DNA of 64,000 nucleotides from Delphinapterus leucas (Eukaryota; Chordata; Mammalia; Artiodactyla; Monodontidae), in contig NW_022098044.1 of assembly GCF_002288925.2 (NCBI RefSeq), positions 10,775,100 to 10,839,099 of the forward strand, written 5' to 3'. The notes under the pieces are model-generated. The model saw nothing but the letters and a program-made list of their open reading frames with translations, searched no databases and had not been told where the DNA came from. The stretch's first letter is position 1. The number at the start of each line of letters is the position of its first letter. The translations under genes and the position numbers were made by a program. Shown in pieces: positions 54,235-63,739 of the stretch.

Positions 54235-54535
54235 TGTGCATGTGTGTGTCTGTGGGGGGGTAGTGCCAGTGTGCATGTGCATGAGTGTGCACACACACTC
54301 ACACTCCCTCCTTTTGAGGGTGCAATTATTCACAATCATCCCTTTCCACATCCACATGCCATGCACAGACACAAATACCCCTTCACTTCTCCAAACACAC
54401 CCCTTCACACACACACTTCTGTAGGCACAAATACAACTCCATACAATTTGCAGACACATGTACCCCTTCATGGGTGAATATACACAGGCCCCAACATACT
54501 TTCACAGGCACCCATGCATGGACACACACTCCTCC
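54235..54535 (+). repeat. TG- then CA-rich low-complexity sequence
   Basis: TGTGTGTGTCTGTGG at the start, then CACACACTC and CCACATGCC-type text through 54.5 kb. Frames here are compositional. Confidence 0.7.
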
Positions 54536-54609
54536 TCGGTGGCCAAATGCTGTTTCCTAGACATGAACATATCCCTCCAGATATGCCCCTCAAACCACAG
54601 ACTGAGTAT

Positions 54610-54790
54610 AATTTCAATGCTTACAGCAGAAGAAACTGAGGCTTAGAACACAGCCAAGGGACTGCGCCACCTGTGTCACCCTATCTAACTGCTTCAGGAC
54701 CTTGGGTTGGTCTATTCCCTACCTGGGCCTCAGTTTCCTACTATTAAAAGGAGGTGCTTGGACTAAATGTTCTAGAAAACCCCAGCCTAG
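54610..54790. repeat. short MIR traces
   Basis: GAAGAAACTGAGGCTTAGAA (plus, near 54627) and GGGCCTCAGTTTCCTACTAT (minus, near 54724) are MIR core pieces; they are the last recognisable interspersed repeats before 61.38 kb. Confidence 0.6.
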
Positions 54791-54939
54791 AAATTGGCTA
54801 GGAGGGGCCAGGTGTTAGGGGTTACTCCTACTGCCCCTTCCCTGCCTCTGCATTTATGTGTGCAAACACACACACTCCACAATGCACATAATAACGATTT
54901 TCTCGGTTTCCCAGGATTACAGACTAGAGGGAGGCCTGC

Positions 54940-55780
54940 GAGTCCAGTGGCCTGCGTCCGCGCAAGTCCCGCTGCAGGTGGCGCTGCCGCCCCGCCCACC
55001 CACCTACCTACCTACCTACCTACCTTCCTACCTTCAGCCGCGCCTGTCTGTGGCTCCGTCCGTGCGACTTTGCCGGTTTGGGACGCGGGGGAGTCAGGTG
55101 TGGATCTGAACCACAGAGCCCCACAGTGTGGCGCCCGGAACCCAGGAGAGGCATCCAAACGCTTTCCTCCCCGGCCCAGGACGCCCTCTGCCGGCGGATC
55201 TGGAACAGGCGCGCCCGGAGGAGGCCGTACGAAGGCACGTGACCATCAGGCCTGACCCGAACAGTCAGCGCCCTGAAACCTACTCCCCCCAGTACTCCGC
55301 TCAGCTGAGCTAAGCCAAGGAAGCGCTGGCCAGACTGGAACGGAGACTGCGAAAATAAACTCCGCAGCGGGAGCGTGGCAACCGCAAGGCCTCGCCTCCC
55401 CTTTCCTCTCGCGGTCTCTAGGAACACCCCTCTCCTTTCAGCGCCTCGCAATGAGCCCGCGGGTACGAGCGAGCGGAGGGGCGAGGGGCCAGGGTGGGCG
55501 GGCACACCCAGGGTCCGCCGCCGGCTGCTGGCCAACCTAAACCAATCGGCCTCAGCGTTTCCACCTGAGCTGTGGGCAAGGGAGGGCTCTGGGCAGCCAA
55601 AGAAGCTAGGAAGAAGCCCCAGAAACGGAAAGAATTTCCCTCCCATCCACCCCACGAAGAGGAGGCGGGGACCCCGAACCCTCAGAAGACTACCCTCGCC
55701 CCCCACCTCCGGGGGTCAGCTGGGGCCGCTGTCGCCCCTCCTCCCTGGAGGGCGGCGCCAAGGCTAGTGGATGACAATAG
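54940..55780. promoter_or_regulatory. CpG-rich block 1 of the repeat-depleted region
   Basis: High CpG density by eye, with a (CTAC)n patch at 55003-55030. Contains CACGTG in AAGGCACGTGACC at about 55234-55246, the E-box class bound by USF/MYC. The 228-codon minus-strand frame (55020-55706) and 153-codon plus frame are mutually overlapping and arginine/proline-rich; I read them as chance frames. Probable CpG island; a promoter role is inference. Confidence 0.5.
54971..54985 (+). promoter_or_regulatory. CTCF-like core motif
   Basis: GCTGCAGGTGGCGCT: the 3' core CAGGTGGCGCT is a perfect match to the CTCF core, the first four positions only partly. It sits at the left edge of the CpG-rich, SINE-free region. 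Confidence 0.4.
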
Positions 55781-56215
55781 GGGCACGACCCCTGGCTGCA
55801 GTGGGGGCAGGAAGTGCAAACGAGATCCTCCAGGCTTGGGCACCCAGACGCGCTACGTGGTGGCCGGGCATCAGTGGGGTAGAGCAGGGGGCTGGGGGAC
55901 CAAAGAGGCGTGGGTTTAAGATAGGGGCAGGATTGTTTCAATGAACCGAGGGGTTTCAGAAAGCCAGACGGTACAGGGACCGCAGATCCCTCCCCATTCC
56001 CTCCAAGGGGTCCACGATATCTGCAGCATGAAATTTTCAGGGGCCACACGTACCTCCGAGGTGAAATTACAACGCAAGGGTCTGCTAAGCCTAGTTGTGA
56101 GGTCAAATAACAGGCTTCGGGCAACCTCAGCACTCTGTTCTCGGCCCTACGCATTTGCACGGCTCCCTCCCCAAGTACGGTTAGCCAGAGCTGTGCTCTG
56201 GGGATTTATCTAGGC
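55780..56215. other. unique sequence inside the repeat-depleted region
   Basis: Moderate GC; no SINE. A 156-codon minus-strand frame (55690-56160) is not recognisable. Confidence 0.45.
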
Positions 56216-56820
56216 CGAACGCCACAAGCCTTCTCCAGGCTTCCCAGCCCCAGGCCAGGTGGCCCCGCGCACTCCTATCTTAGGGACAGAGGAACTCCCG
56301 CGGGGCCACTCGTCCGGAACAGCCAAAATGAAATGCGGCGGGGGTGGTGGTGGTGGTGGGGAGTTGGAGAGGCTGTTTGAGGACAAACCATGCTGTTTGG
56401 AGAGGACCTGGCTCTCCACCTTCGCCGAGGCCAGAGTCTAACCTGGAGGGCCTCTCTTGGGACCCCAGCGTTTCCCAAACGGCTGCCCAGGCCTCGGGCC
56501 TGGCTGCGCCTGCGGGTAAGAGAACCAGCTCGAGACCCGCCGGGCCCTAATCCCGTTCGACTCCGCTCCTCCCTGGTCTCTTGGGGAAGCCGGGTCAGAG
56601 CCCAGAGGGACAGCTGGTATTGAACCAAGGGCGTGGCTGAGAAGGCTGAAAATGCGGGCGCCGACAGGAGAGGATTGAAGCCCTTATTGCCCCAACCATG
56701 CTTCAGCCGCGCCTTGGTAATCAGTCCCAATATCGTCCTCTCCTCCCGGTCCCCGAAGCCCTTCGCCACAGTCAGCCGCCCGGAAATCCATAGATCCCTG
56801 CGGAAGCGCACACAGCCACA
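56215..56820. promoter_or_regulatory. CpG-rich block 2
   Basis: High CpG density, a (GGT)n run at 56343-56359 and a good donor-like GCGG|GTAAGAG at about 56514. Contains overlapping open frames on both strands without recognisable content. The donor could end a non-coding first exon on the plus strand. Confidence 0.45.
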
Positions 56821-56984
56821 CCATGTAGCACGCCGTGTAGTTTATTCAACGCAAACCTACGGGAACAACGAATTCGAATTCCAGAATCTTCTCCAAATAA
56901 AATAAAACTTCAGGAGGCTACATTCAGCCTCCAGAACGTGAGGTGCGGTAGTCTCTCGCAGGAGGAGAAGGGGTTTGTTTGATG

Positions 56985-57120
56985 CCCTGTGGGGCGAGAG
57001 GGAATCCCTTCCACCTGGCCCTCCTGGAGGCGCCCCGCGGCCCGCGGCCTGGTGCCCTGGTTCTCAGGGCGAGGAAGGAGCCCGCCAGACTCCGCGGCCA
57101 CAAAAGGGGCCTGAGTGGGC
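56985..57120. promoter_or_regulatory. CpG-rich patch 3
   Basis: Short GC-rich stretch with GGCGCCCCGCGGCCCGCGGC-type text near 57029. No coding signal recognised. Confidence 0.35.
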
Positions 57121-57234
57121 TGGAGGCGGCCCACAAGCCGAGACACAGAAATGCCTGGGTTCTCCCAACACAGGAGCCACCAGAGTCCAATGTGTAGCCA
57201 GAAACTGGAGACAAGGAAATTTCAAGCCATTCCT

Positions 57235-57300
57235 TGTTTAAAGCATATCTCCCGAAGTCACCCTCATCGTTCCCTTGTCTGCCCTCATGCAAATGGCTCA
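57235..57300. promoter_or_regulatory. octamer-bearing AT/GC-balanced stretch
   Basis: Perfect ATGCAAAT (POU/OCT octamer) at 57287-57294, near CCATCAATTACC (57303). A second perfect octamer is at 60554-60561. Motif matches this short arise by chance; the pairing in a repeat-free block is what makes it worth listing. Confidence 0.3.
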
Positions 57301-57829
57301 CCCCATCAATTACCTCCCTTTAACCGTAAAGAGACGCGGGATCTTTTTTTTTTTGTCTAGAATATTCCAAAAATGAGCGGCTGTATTTGGGTGAATCCCA
57401 GCGGGGCCGAGCTTGTTTTCTTCGGCGTGATGGTGCTGCCAAGGCTTGGGAAGGATCTCCGCGGGCCCAGCACCAGGAAAGGCTAGGGACTCGGGGCCAC
57501 TGGCTTCTTTCTGTGGAGAACTGCAAGCCAGCGTCCCCTCAGCTCGCACCGCTGCAGTCTCTGGTTCTCGTGCTCAGACCCAGCGCTCTCCGCCGCCTTT
57601 TGAGGAGAACCCAGTCCCCACCGTAGGCCTCCCCTGAGCCGAGCCAGTCACACCCACCAGCAGGACAGCAAGACCCCAAGGGTCCTACCCAATCTTTGGC
57701 AAGAGACTGGAGCCTGGGTATTCAGAGGCCGCCTGCGTTCAGTGTAAAGGGGACGGGCTAGGAAACCCCAATAAGCAGCGATTTTCTAAACATCCCGGAT
57801 TCCTGAACACCGCGTGATCACCGCCAGGA

Positions 57830-58260
57830 GCCATGCAGGGGCTGGGAGGCAAAGCCGCGCTGTCGGCAGTGGCTACCTGCTTTTATTTGTTAAACAGAAT
57901 GAAATCAAGAGAGCCGAATGAAGACAAAGCCGTTTTAAAACGTTCGATTGGCGAAATCTACACACTTAGCAAACACTTTCATTTTCAGAGCTGCCTGTGG
58001 CCGCACGCAGGTCCAGAAAATCGATCGTGTTTCCTGGCGAATTCCACCCAGGGAACAGAGCCCTGGGAACACGCGCCCGTGTACACATGCTGGAAGGAAT
58101 GGATGAGTGGCTAACAAGCGAGCCGCCAGGATGAAACGCGTTTATAAACTCACTGGTGCGACTTTGTGGGCATCTACATTTTTATGCCTGTTTACCCTGT
58201 TTTTATACCCTCCGTGGGGCTGCCACGGTCGTGCGGGCCTAGCCGACCAACCTTTGAGCA
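57830..58260. promoter_or_regulatory. candidate conserved non-coding element with HOX/CDX-like motifs
   Basis: TTTTATTTG, GCGTTTATAAACTC, CATTTTTATGCC and GTTTTTATACCC (TTTATG/TTTATA class) occur within 400 bp, plus AAAATCGATCG. A 93-codon frame crosses it without recognisable content. Enhancer status is inferred. Confidence 0.35.
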
Positions 58261-58965
58261 GGCAGAAACCTTAGTTGCCTCTGCCGGAAGCTACCATTCG
58301 GCCCAGCCGGTCCAGAAAAAGCCACTTTTCCTTGTACTGGCTAGGAGGTTTTGCAAATTGGGGTTGTGCAGATCCTTACATCCTGTCTTTCGTGCTCACT
58401 CCTTAACAGACCCAGGTGTGGGGGCCCTCCTGGAGAGAGAGGGGAGCTGAAGACAGGAAGGGCTGGGAAGGGGGGTGCAGCTGGGGCCCACCCAGCCAAG
58501 GTTGACAGGCACCACGGACACCTTGGGCCACCGTTTCCAATATTTTGCCCAACGTTTAGGAACTCAGGGGACTTTGTTCAAGTGTGTCCATAGGCCCCTG
58601 TAGCCAGAACACAGGACTAGCCTTTCCGAAGACCGTGCGTTCCGCGGGCTGACTTTTCCTATCAATGGGAGAGACGTAGGTTATTGACCTAGCGGCCTCC
58701 TCCTTTCCATCCATTGTTGCAGCTCAATCACGCACTTACCGGAAGAAAAGCGAGTTTATCTTAGCCTGGAGGAGCCTCGTGTTGCAAGTGTGTGTGTGTG
58801 TGTGTGTGTGACTAAAGGGTGGGGGAAGTTCTGCAGCCACGACTGTGCAGATGGGTTGAGGATAGACACTTTCAGAAAAGGGCCAATTTCCCCTTCACAA
58901 TGAGCGCTAAGTACCTGATAAATGGGGCTAGTGTTTATTCATGAGCAGGTACTTTGGAGATGGCG
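58260..58965. other. unique sequence with a TG microsatellite
   Basis: Low-copy DNA; (TG)n at 58788-58810. No gene. Confidence 0.5.
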
Positions 58966-58969
58966 ATTA

Positions 58970-59735
58970 GAACAGCCGCCCGCGCTGCTTAGCCAAGGTA
59001 CTTAAAGCCGGGCAGGTGCAGCGCTGCGCGCGGCCCGAGCGCACAAAGCCCGCGGACGCAGAGACGTAGGGAGGGGCGTGAATGAGGGCCGCGCCGGGCC
59101 CCGAGGGCGCGCAGCGCGCAGGCACCTTAGCCCTTTGTTCCTCATCCGAAGCCAAGGACACTTCACCGAGGGGCGTCCCGGGAAAACCTCCCCTCTAATT
59201 ACCAAGAATTCCCCCTTCGTCCCTCCTCCCGGAGCCCAGCCGGCAACTCTCGGTCTGGCGGACGCGGGGACTCAGCGTGAGACCAGGCTGGACATTTGCG
59301 AAAATGCTGCCTGTAAACTGGCTATTAGCTAACCAGCTAAATAACTCAACAGCTAGGAAAGCAACAGAACCCAGGCATGGGAACAGCACGGACACACGGT
59401 TCTAGCCGCCCCCGCCGCCGAGGCGCCACCTCTGGCCGTGCGAGTAACCTTGGGCTTTCAGGTTTTGTTTCAACTCCAGGGGGAGAAAATTGGGGTCTGT
59501 CTCTTTCCACAGCTTCCTGGCGCCAAGGTCGTGGGACAGACCCGATCTCGCCCTCAGAGTGGCTCCGGAATCCCTAAGAACCTCCAGCTTTTGCCCACGA
59601 TCGGCGGCCTTAGTGCGCGGGGAGAGAGCACAGCTGGTGCGCGGGCCGTGGGGGACCGAGAGCCCGGTCCTCCGCGTGTTTGGACGTGGAGTGGCCGAGT
59701 GTTTCCTTTGGAGCCCTGCGGGGCAACCAGTGTCT
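58970..59735. promoter_or_regulatory. CpG-rich block 4
   Basis: Dense CpG including GCGCTGCGCGCGGCCCGAGC near 59021 and GGCGCGCAGCGCGCAGG near 59104. A minus-oriented partial CTCF core (GGCGCCACCT, 59420-59429) lies inside. ORFs of 60-118 codons on both strands overlap; none recognised. A probable CpG island. Confidence 0.5.
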
Positions 59736-59869
59736 CTCATCCTCCTGCACCCCCCTTACCCCACCCTACCCCAGGCAGCTAGGGTGCTTCGTATATGCCA
59801 TGTCCAGGGGTCTGAGGCGCTCGTGGGGTGGGCACTCTCGGACTGATTCCTCGGGCTTGTCCGGTTGCC

Positions 59870-60180
59870 TCTTTCTAAAAAATAATTGTTTCGAAAACAG
59901 ATAATTTATCTCCAGTCCGGAGAATCAGAGAGGAGAAATCTATTTCAAATAAGTTGACTTCCCCGTGAGGAGAAAATTCTTTTGACCATAAATAACGGGC
60001 AGGAAACTGACCTGACCCATCACAAGACAGTTTTTTCATTTTCCACCACGAAGAACGCGACGGCTCTCCCGCTTGATGCAGATTGACCAGGAGATTGTAC
60101 ATATTAACGTTCATTATAGCTTTTTCTTGGAACCTTGCAGTTAGAATAAATTGCAGATATAATCCCGATTCTTAGGGAAA
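59870..60180. promoter_or_regulatory. candidate conserved non-coding element between CpG blocks
   Basis: AT-rich repeat-free island: AAATAATTGTTTCG, AGATAATTTATC (GATA-like), CCATAAATAACGG, AACTGACCTGACCC (nuclear-receptor half-site pair) and ATATTAACGTTC. Motif-dense text set between CpG blocks is typical of a regulatory core; conservation not tested. Confidence 0.4.
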
Positions 60181-60199
60181 TCCGACATCCGGGGTGTGA

Positions 60200-60810
60200 G
60201 AGCAAACCAGAAGTGGTAACTCAGAGGCGAGGCAGGGAGGGGGGCGGAGGCCAGCCCACTGGCCAGGGACTGGAGCGCGGTGCCACCAGCCAGCCCCCAG
60301 CAGGGCCGGACCCAGAGCCAGACGCGCGGGCGGCCGCGGTTAGTTAAAAGGGATCACTAGAGAAACCAGGCTTCCCCTCGCGTCTTCTGCCAGGACCTGA
60401 GTTAGGGTTCGAGGACGAAGCGTTCTCCCCGGTTATAGCCTGCGTTCCCTGCTCCAAGGAGACAGGAGGGGATTGCGGGACAGCCGGCTAGCCGCAGAGA
60501 GCCCGAGACGCCAGATGCGGCCCCCTCCCGAGAGTCGCAGCGTTTCCAAGGCCATGCAAATAGCCTCGTTGCACGACGGCCTGGAGTAAAAGGTACGCGT
60601 CAGTTGAGGAGCGCCGGGCAGAGCCGCGCCACTTCTTACGCCGGAAAGGCGCGGAGCGGCGACCGCAGGGCGCTGGAGGCGAACCGCGTCATGGGCCTGG
60701 GACCGACCCAGCGCGGCGCGGCCTCCTCTGTCCCCACCGCAAAATGGCTGCGGCCCCGGCATGGGGCCCCAAATTTAGGCAGGAGTGAAAGATTGGAACG
60801 GGTCGGGGAG
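60200..60810. promoter_or_regulatory. CpG-rich block 5 with YY1-type motif and octamer
   Basis: Dense CpG. CAAAATGGCTGCGG at 60740-60753 fits the YY1 consensus (AANATGGCNGC), which often sits just downstream of start sites in CpG-island promoters, on the plus strand here. ATGCAAAT lies at 60554-60561. No recognisable coding exon; a plus-strand start of a transcript near 60.7 kb is a reasonable hypothesis. Confidence 0.45.
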
Positions 60811-61380
60811 GTGGTGAAAACTAAAGGTGACGCATCGCAAAGCAGTTTTTATATTTTCTATTCTCAAGACCTTTAAGGCGCACCCAAAAGATGCAGGTGT
60901 GACCAGGAGGAGGGCCAGCAATACTAACGCCCACGATTGACTTTCTTAGCATTACAGATTTAGAATAAATCATAAAAATATAATGAATACGCTTCCCGGA
61001 AAAGTAGATAAGCCTGTACGTAATCGTTGGCCCCGGCCTCCCGAGGTCCGCTTCCCCCAGCTGAAAGTTTGTTTTATTTTTCTAAGGAAGCCATTTGGGC
61101 AAGTGCAGTCTGTGTTCACGTGGGCGTGGTGCCTCTCACCCTAGCAAAACCCCACTGACCGGGGGGCCTCCTCTCAGGCGCTCTAGTGAGTTAGACCATG
61201 AGGCATGCTAAGCTGGAGCCCTGGGCAGAGTTGCTTGATAGGGTGCCCCCTAAGTCCGACCTCAGACATCCCCAGCGCCAGAACCCTTTCACCCATGAAG
61301 AGCTTTATCAAGTTGTGGAGTAAGTTGGGGCAGGAACCTCCTATGGATTTCTGTTACTCCGACTATTATATCACAAATGA
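60810..61380. other. unique sequence, no gene seen
   Basis: AT-rich near 60840-61020 then low-copy DNA. The repeat-depleted region ends here with the SINE at 61,382. Confidence 0.45.
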
Positions 61381-61381
61381 C

Positions 61382-61644
61382 TTGGGGCTTCTTCCCTGGT
61401 GGCGCAGTGGTTAAGAATCCGCCTGCCAATGCAGGGGACACGGGTTTGAACCCTGGTCCGGGAAGATCCCACATGCCGCGGAGCAACTAAGCCCGTGCGC
61501 CACAGCTACTGAGCCTGCGCTCTAGAGCCCGTGAGCCACAACTACTGAGCCCATGTGCCACAACTACTGAAGCCGATGCTCCGCAACAAGAGAAGCCACC
61601 ACAATGAGGAACCCGCACACAGCAACGAAGACCCAACACAGCCA

Positions 61645-61687
<43 letters not shown>

Positions 61688-61688
61688 A
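61382..61688 (+). mobile_element. CHR-2-type SINE with long (AAAT)n tail
   Basis: Starts GGGGCTTCTTCCCTGGTGGC and ends in a pure (AAAT)n array of about ten units (61645-61687). Duplication ACAAATGAC at 61373-61381 and 61689-61697. Confidence 0.95.
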
Positions 61689-61697
61689 ACAAATGAC

Positions 61698-62340
61698 ATA
61701 TTTTGGTTGGTTGTTCATACAATCTCTACCTCCTGGAAAAGCTAGGAATATCTCAGTAGCCTGGCATCCTCCTTATCACCATCCCAGTGACTGATGTAAA
61801 GTGAAGGCTACTGAATGTCAAGTTCTGACCAGAAGGCTTCAGGCTAGAAGACAGACTCCTTTACCTGCTGGCCTTGGTGTATGTTTGCTCTTCCAAGGGC
61901 CCACCCCCTACCTCAGCTTCCTCCTCACAGCAGCAAGGCTCACTGTGGAGTAGGACAAGGCAGCACTCCAGATAGAGCCTGCTGTGGGGGAAGCCCACCC
62001 CTTCCTGATCATCTCTCATCCTCTCTCTGGGCTTGTGATGAAAGGACTGAGGTTTCTCTGACCTTGAAGAGGCTGCAGTAAGGGAAGCAGCTCTTCACCC
62101 CAAGACATTGACATGCAGCGCCAGCAAGGCAGTGAGTGGGCTGAGCTGTACCAAGAGACTACAGTTCTGATGTCCACTTTGACAATGACCTTGGAGAAAG
62201 TCCCTCTGCGTCTTCAGTTTCCTCATCTGCCAAGAGAGGAGGGTTATAAAAGAAGACTCCTAACATCTCTAACCTGAGGCTCCAAGAAATGTGAGAGAGG
62301 GCAGCACAAGGAATTCCTGCAGACTTCTGAGGACACTTGG
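61698..62340. other. unique sequence with a MIR trace
   Basis: A MIR piece (antisense) near 62185-62240 (GACCTTGGAGAAAGTC, CTTCAGTTTCCTCATCTGCC). Otherwise low-copy DNA. Confidence 0.5.
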
Positions 62341-62374
62341 TTTCTCCCTAAGGGAATGAACATTTCTTTCTGAA

Positions 62375-62625
62375 ACATGGTCCTTTGATAAACAATTTGG
62401 TAAAATAGATAACTAATGAGAACATACTGTATAGCACAGGGAACTCTACTTAATGCACTGTGGACCTAAAGGGGGAGGAAATCCAAAAAAGAGAGGATAT
62501 ATGTATGTGTATAGCTGGTTTATTTTGCTGTACAGTAGAAACTAACACAACATTGTAAAGCAACTATACTCCAGTAAAAATTAATTAAAATAAATTAATT
62601 AATTAATTAAAATGGGGAAAAAGTA
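62375..62625 (+). mobile_element. L1 3' UTR fragment, cetartiodactyl type
   Basis: CTGTATAGCACAGGGAACTC, GTATAGCTGGTTTATTTTGC, GTAGAAACTAACACAACATT and GTAAAGCAACTATACTCCAG, then AATTAATTAA tail. Sense counterpart of the fragment at 17.1 kb. Confidence 0.88.
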
Positions 62626-62659
62626 TTCCAATTTACATTCCTACCAAAAAAACAAAAAC

Positions 62660-62905
62660 AATTTGGTAGTGGAGTTGGTGGATCCAAGCTGCCTGGGTTT
62701 AAATCTGACGCAGATCTGCTATTTACCAGCTATGTGGCCTTGGGACACTTTACTTAGTCTCTCTGTGCCTCAATATCCTCATCTCTGAAACAGAGATTAA
62801 TAATGATACCTATCTCACAGGCTCCTGGTGAAGGGTAACTGAGCTAATCTTCATATATGTAATGCATTCAGAAGCATGCTGGCACGGGCAAGCTGTTAAT
62901 ATGAT
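62660..62905 (-). repeat. MIR element (antisense)
   Basis: GCTGCCTGGGTTTAAATCTG, TATGTGGCCTTGGGACACTT, CTGTGCCTCAATATCCTCAT and AAGGGTAACTGAGCTAATCT cover most of an antisense MIR. Confidence 0.9.
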
Positions 62906-62909
62906 CTGC

Positions 62910-63335
62910 CCAGACCCTGGATGCAGCCTCACACCTTCCCAGTCCTCTTGGTTTCCTCCACTGATTGTCACCATTTCTGTCCCTGCACCACTGTCAGGAT
63001 CTTAGCATTCCCTGGGTCCCAGAAGCCCAGGAGTGGGATGGAGGAGGGCAGAACACCTGTGTATTGCCTGCTTGATGAGCACTTTTCCCGAGGAAAAGTG
63101 CCTCAGTCTCTGCCTCAGTCCGTTACTCATTTTCTGATATGGAAGTTGAGTCATCTCTCTCTCCCTTTCTCTCTCCTCAGTTCCACCCATAGGCAGAAAC
63201 AGCTGTGTGAAAACATGTGCCCTTGGCTTTAAAGAGTGAGTGAGGGTGGGAGGCCTAGTTGATCTATCCCCACCAAGAGGGATCCTGCTCAGAGGCAATC
63301 AGGGCTGTACTGCACAAAACTATTGACATTTTCTC
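62910..63335. other. unique sequence, no gene seen
   Basis: Low-copy DNA; frames of about 100 codons on each strand are unrecognised. Confidence 0.4.
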
Positions 63336-63393
63336 CCTCTCTCTCTCTACATACACACACGCACACACACACACACACACATACACACACACG
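63336..63393 (+). repeat. (CT)n-(CA)n compound microsatellite
   Basis: CTCTCTCTCTAC then ACACACAC with GC and TA interruptions. Confidence 0.94.
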
Positions 63394-63419
63394 TCAGCTC
63401 CCCTAGGGCAGGGGTTATT

Positions 63420-63505
63420 CTGTTTTGTTCTGTATCCCTAGTGCCTAAAAACAATGCCTGGTGCAGAACAAGCACTCAATAAATAACTATTAACTCAATG
63501 AAAAG
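63420..63505 (+). repeat. L2 3' end
   Basis: TATCCCTAGTGCCTAAAAAC, TGCCTGGTGCAGAACAAGC and ACTCAATAAATAACTATTAA is the standard L2 3' terminus. Confidence 0.75.
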
Positions 63506-63705
63506 AGGAAGAAGTGTCCCACTGATCAGATCAGCTTCTGTAGCAGGGTCTAGTCTTATTTTCCTTATGGAGAGCCAATGGCCAGATTTTAAAGTTAAGA
63601 AAGAAAAAACAGAACTGTTCATCTCAGATTTCTCTCCTTAGTAGTCTTCTGTCTTAGCCTTTAATTCTCTCAATTATCTACAAGGTCCTTCTTCCAACAC
63701 ACCCC

Positions 63706-63738
63706 GACACACACACACACACACGCACACACACATCC
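63706..63738 (+). repeat. (CA)n microsatellite
   Basis: CA array with a GC interruption. Confidence 0.93.
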
Positions 63739-63739
63739 C

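Noticed and set aside
55020..55706. 228-codon minus-strand open frame in the CpG-rich region
   Set aside because: It overlaps open frames in other phases and strands, is rich in arginine, glycine, proline and leucine as GC-rich DNA would give, and shows no recognisable domain. Low stop-codon density in GC-rich DNA explains its length.
53100..61380. Identification of the locus as the flank of a HOX or similar cluster
   Set aside because: Motif content and SINE depletion are suggestive, but no known gene or microRNA sequence was found to anchor it.
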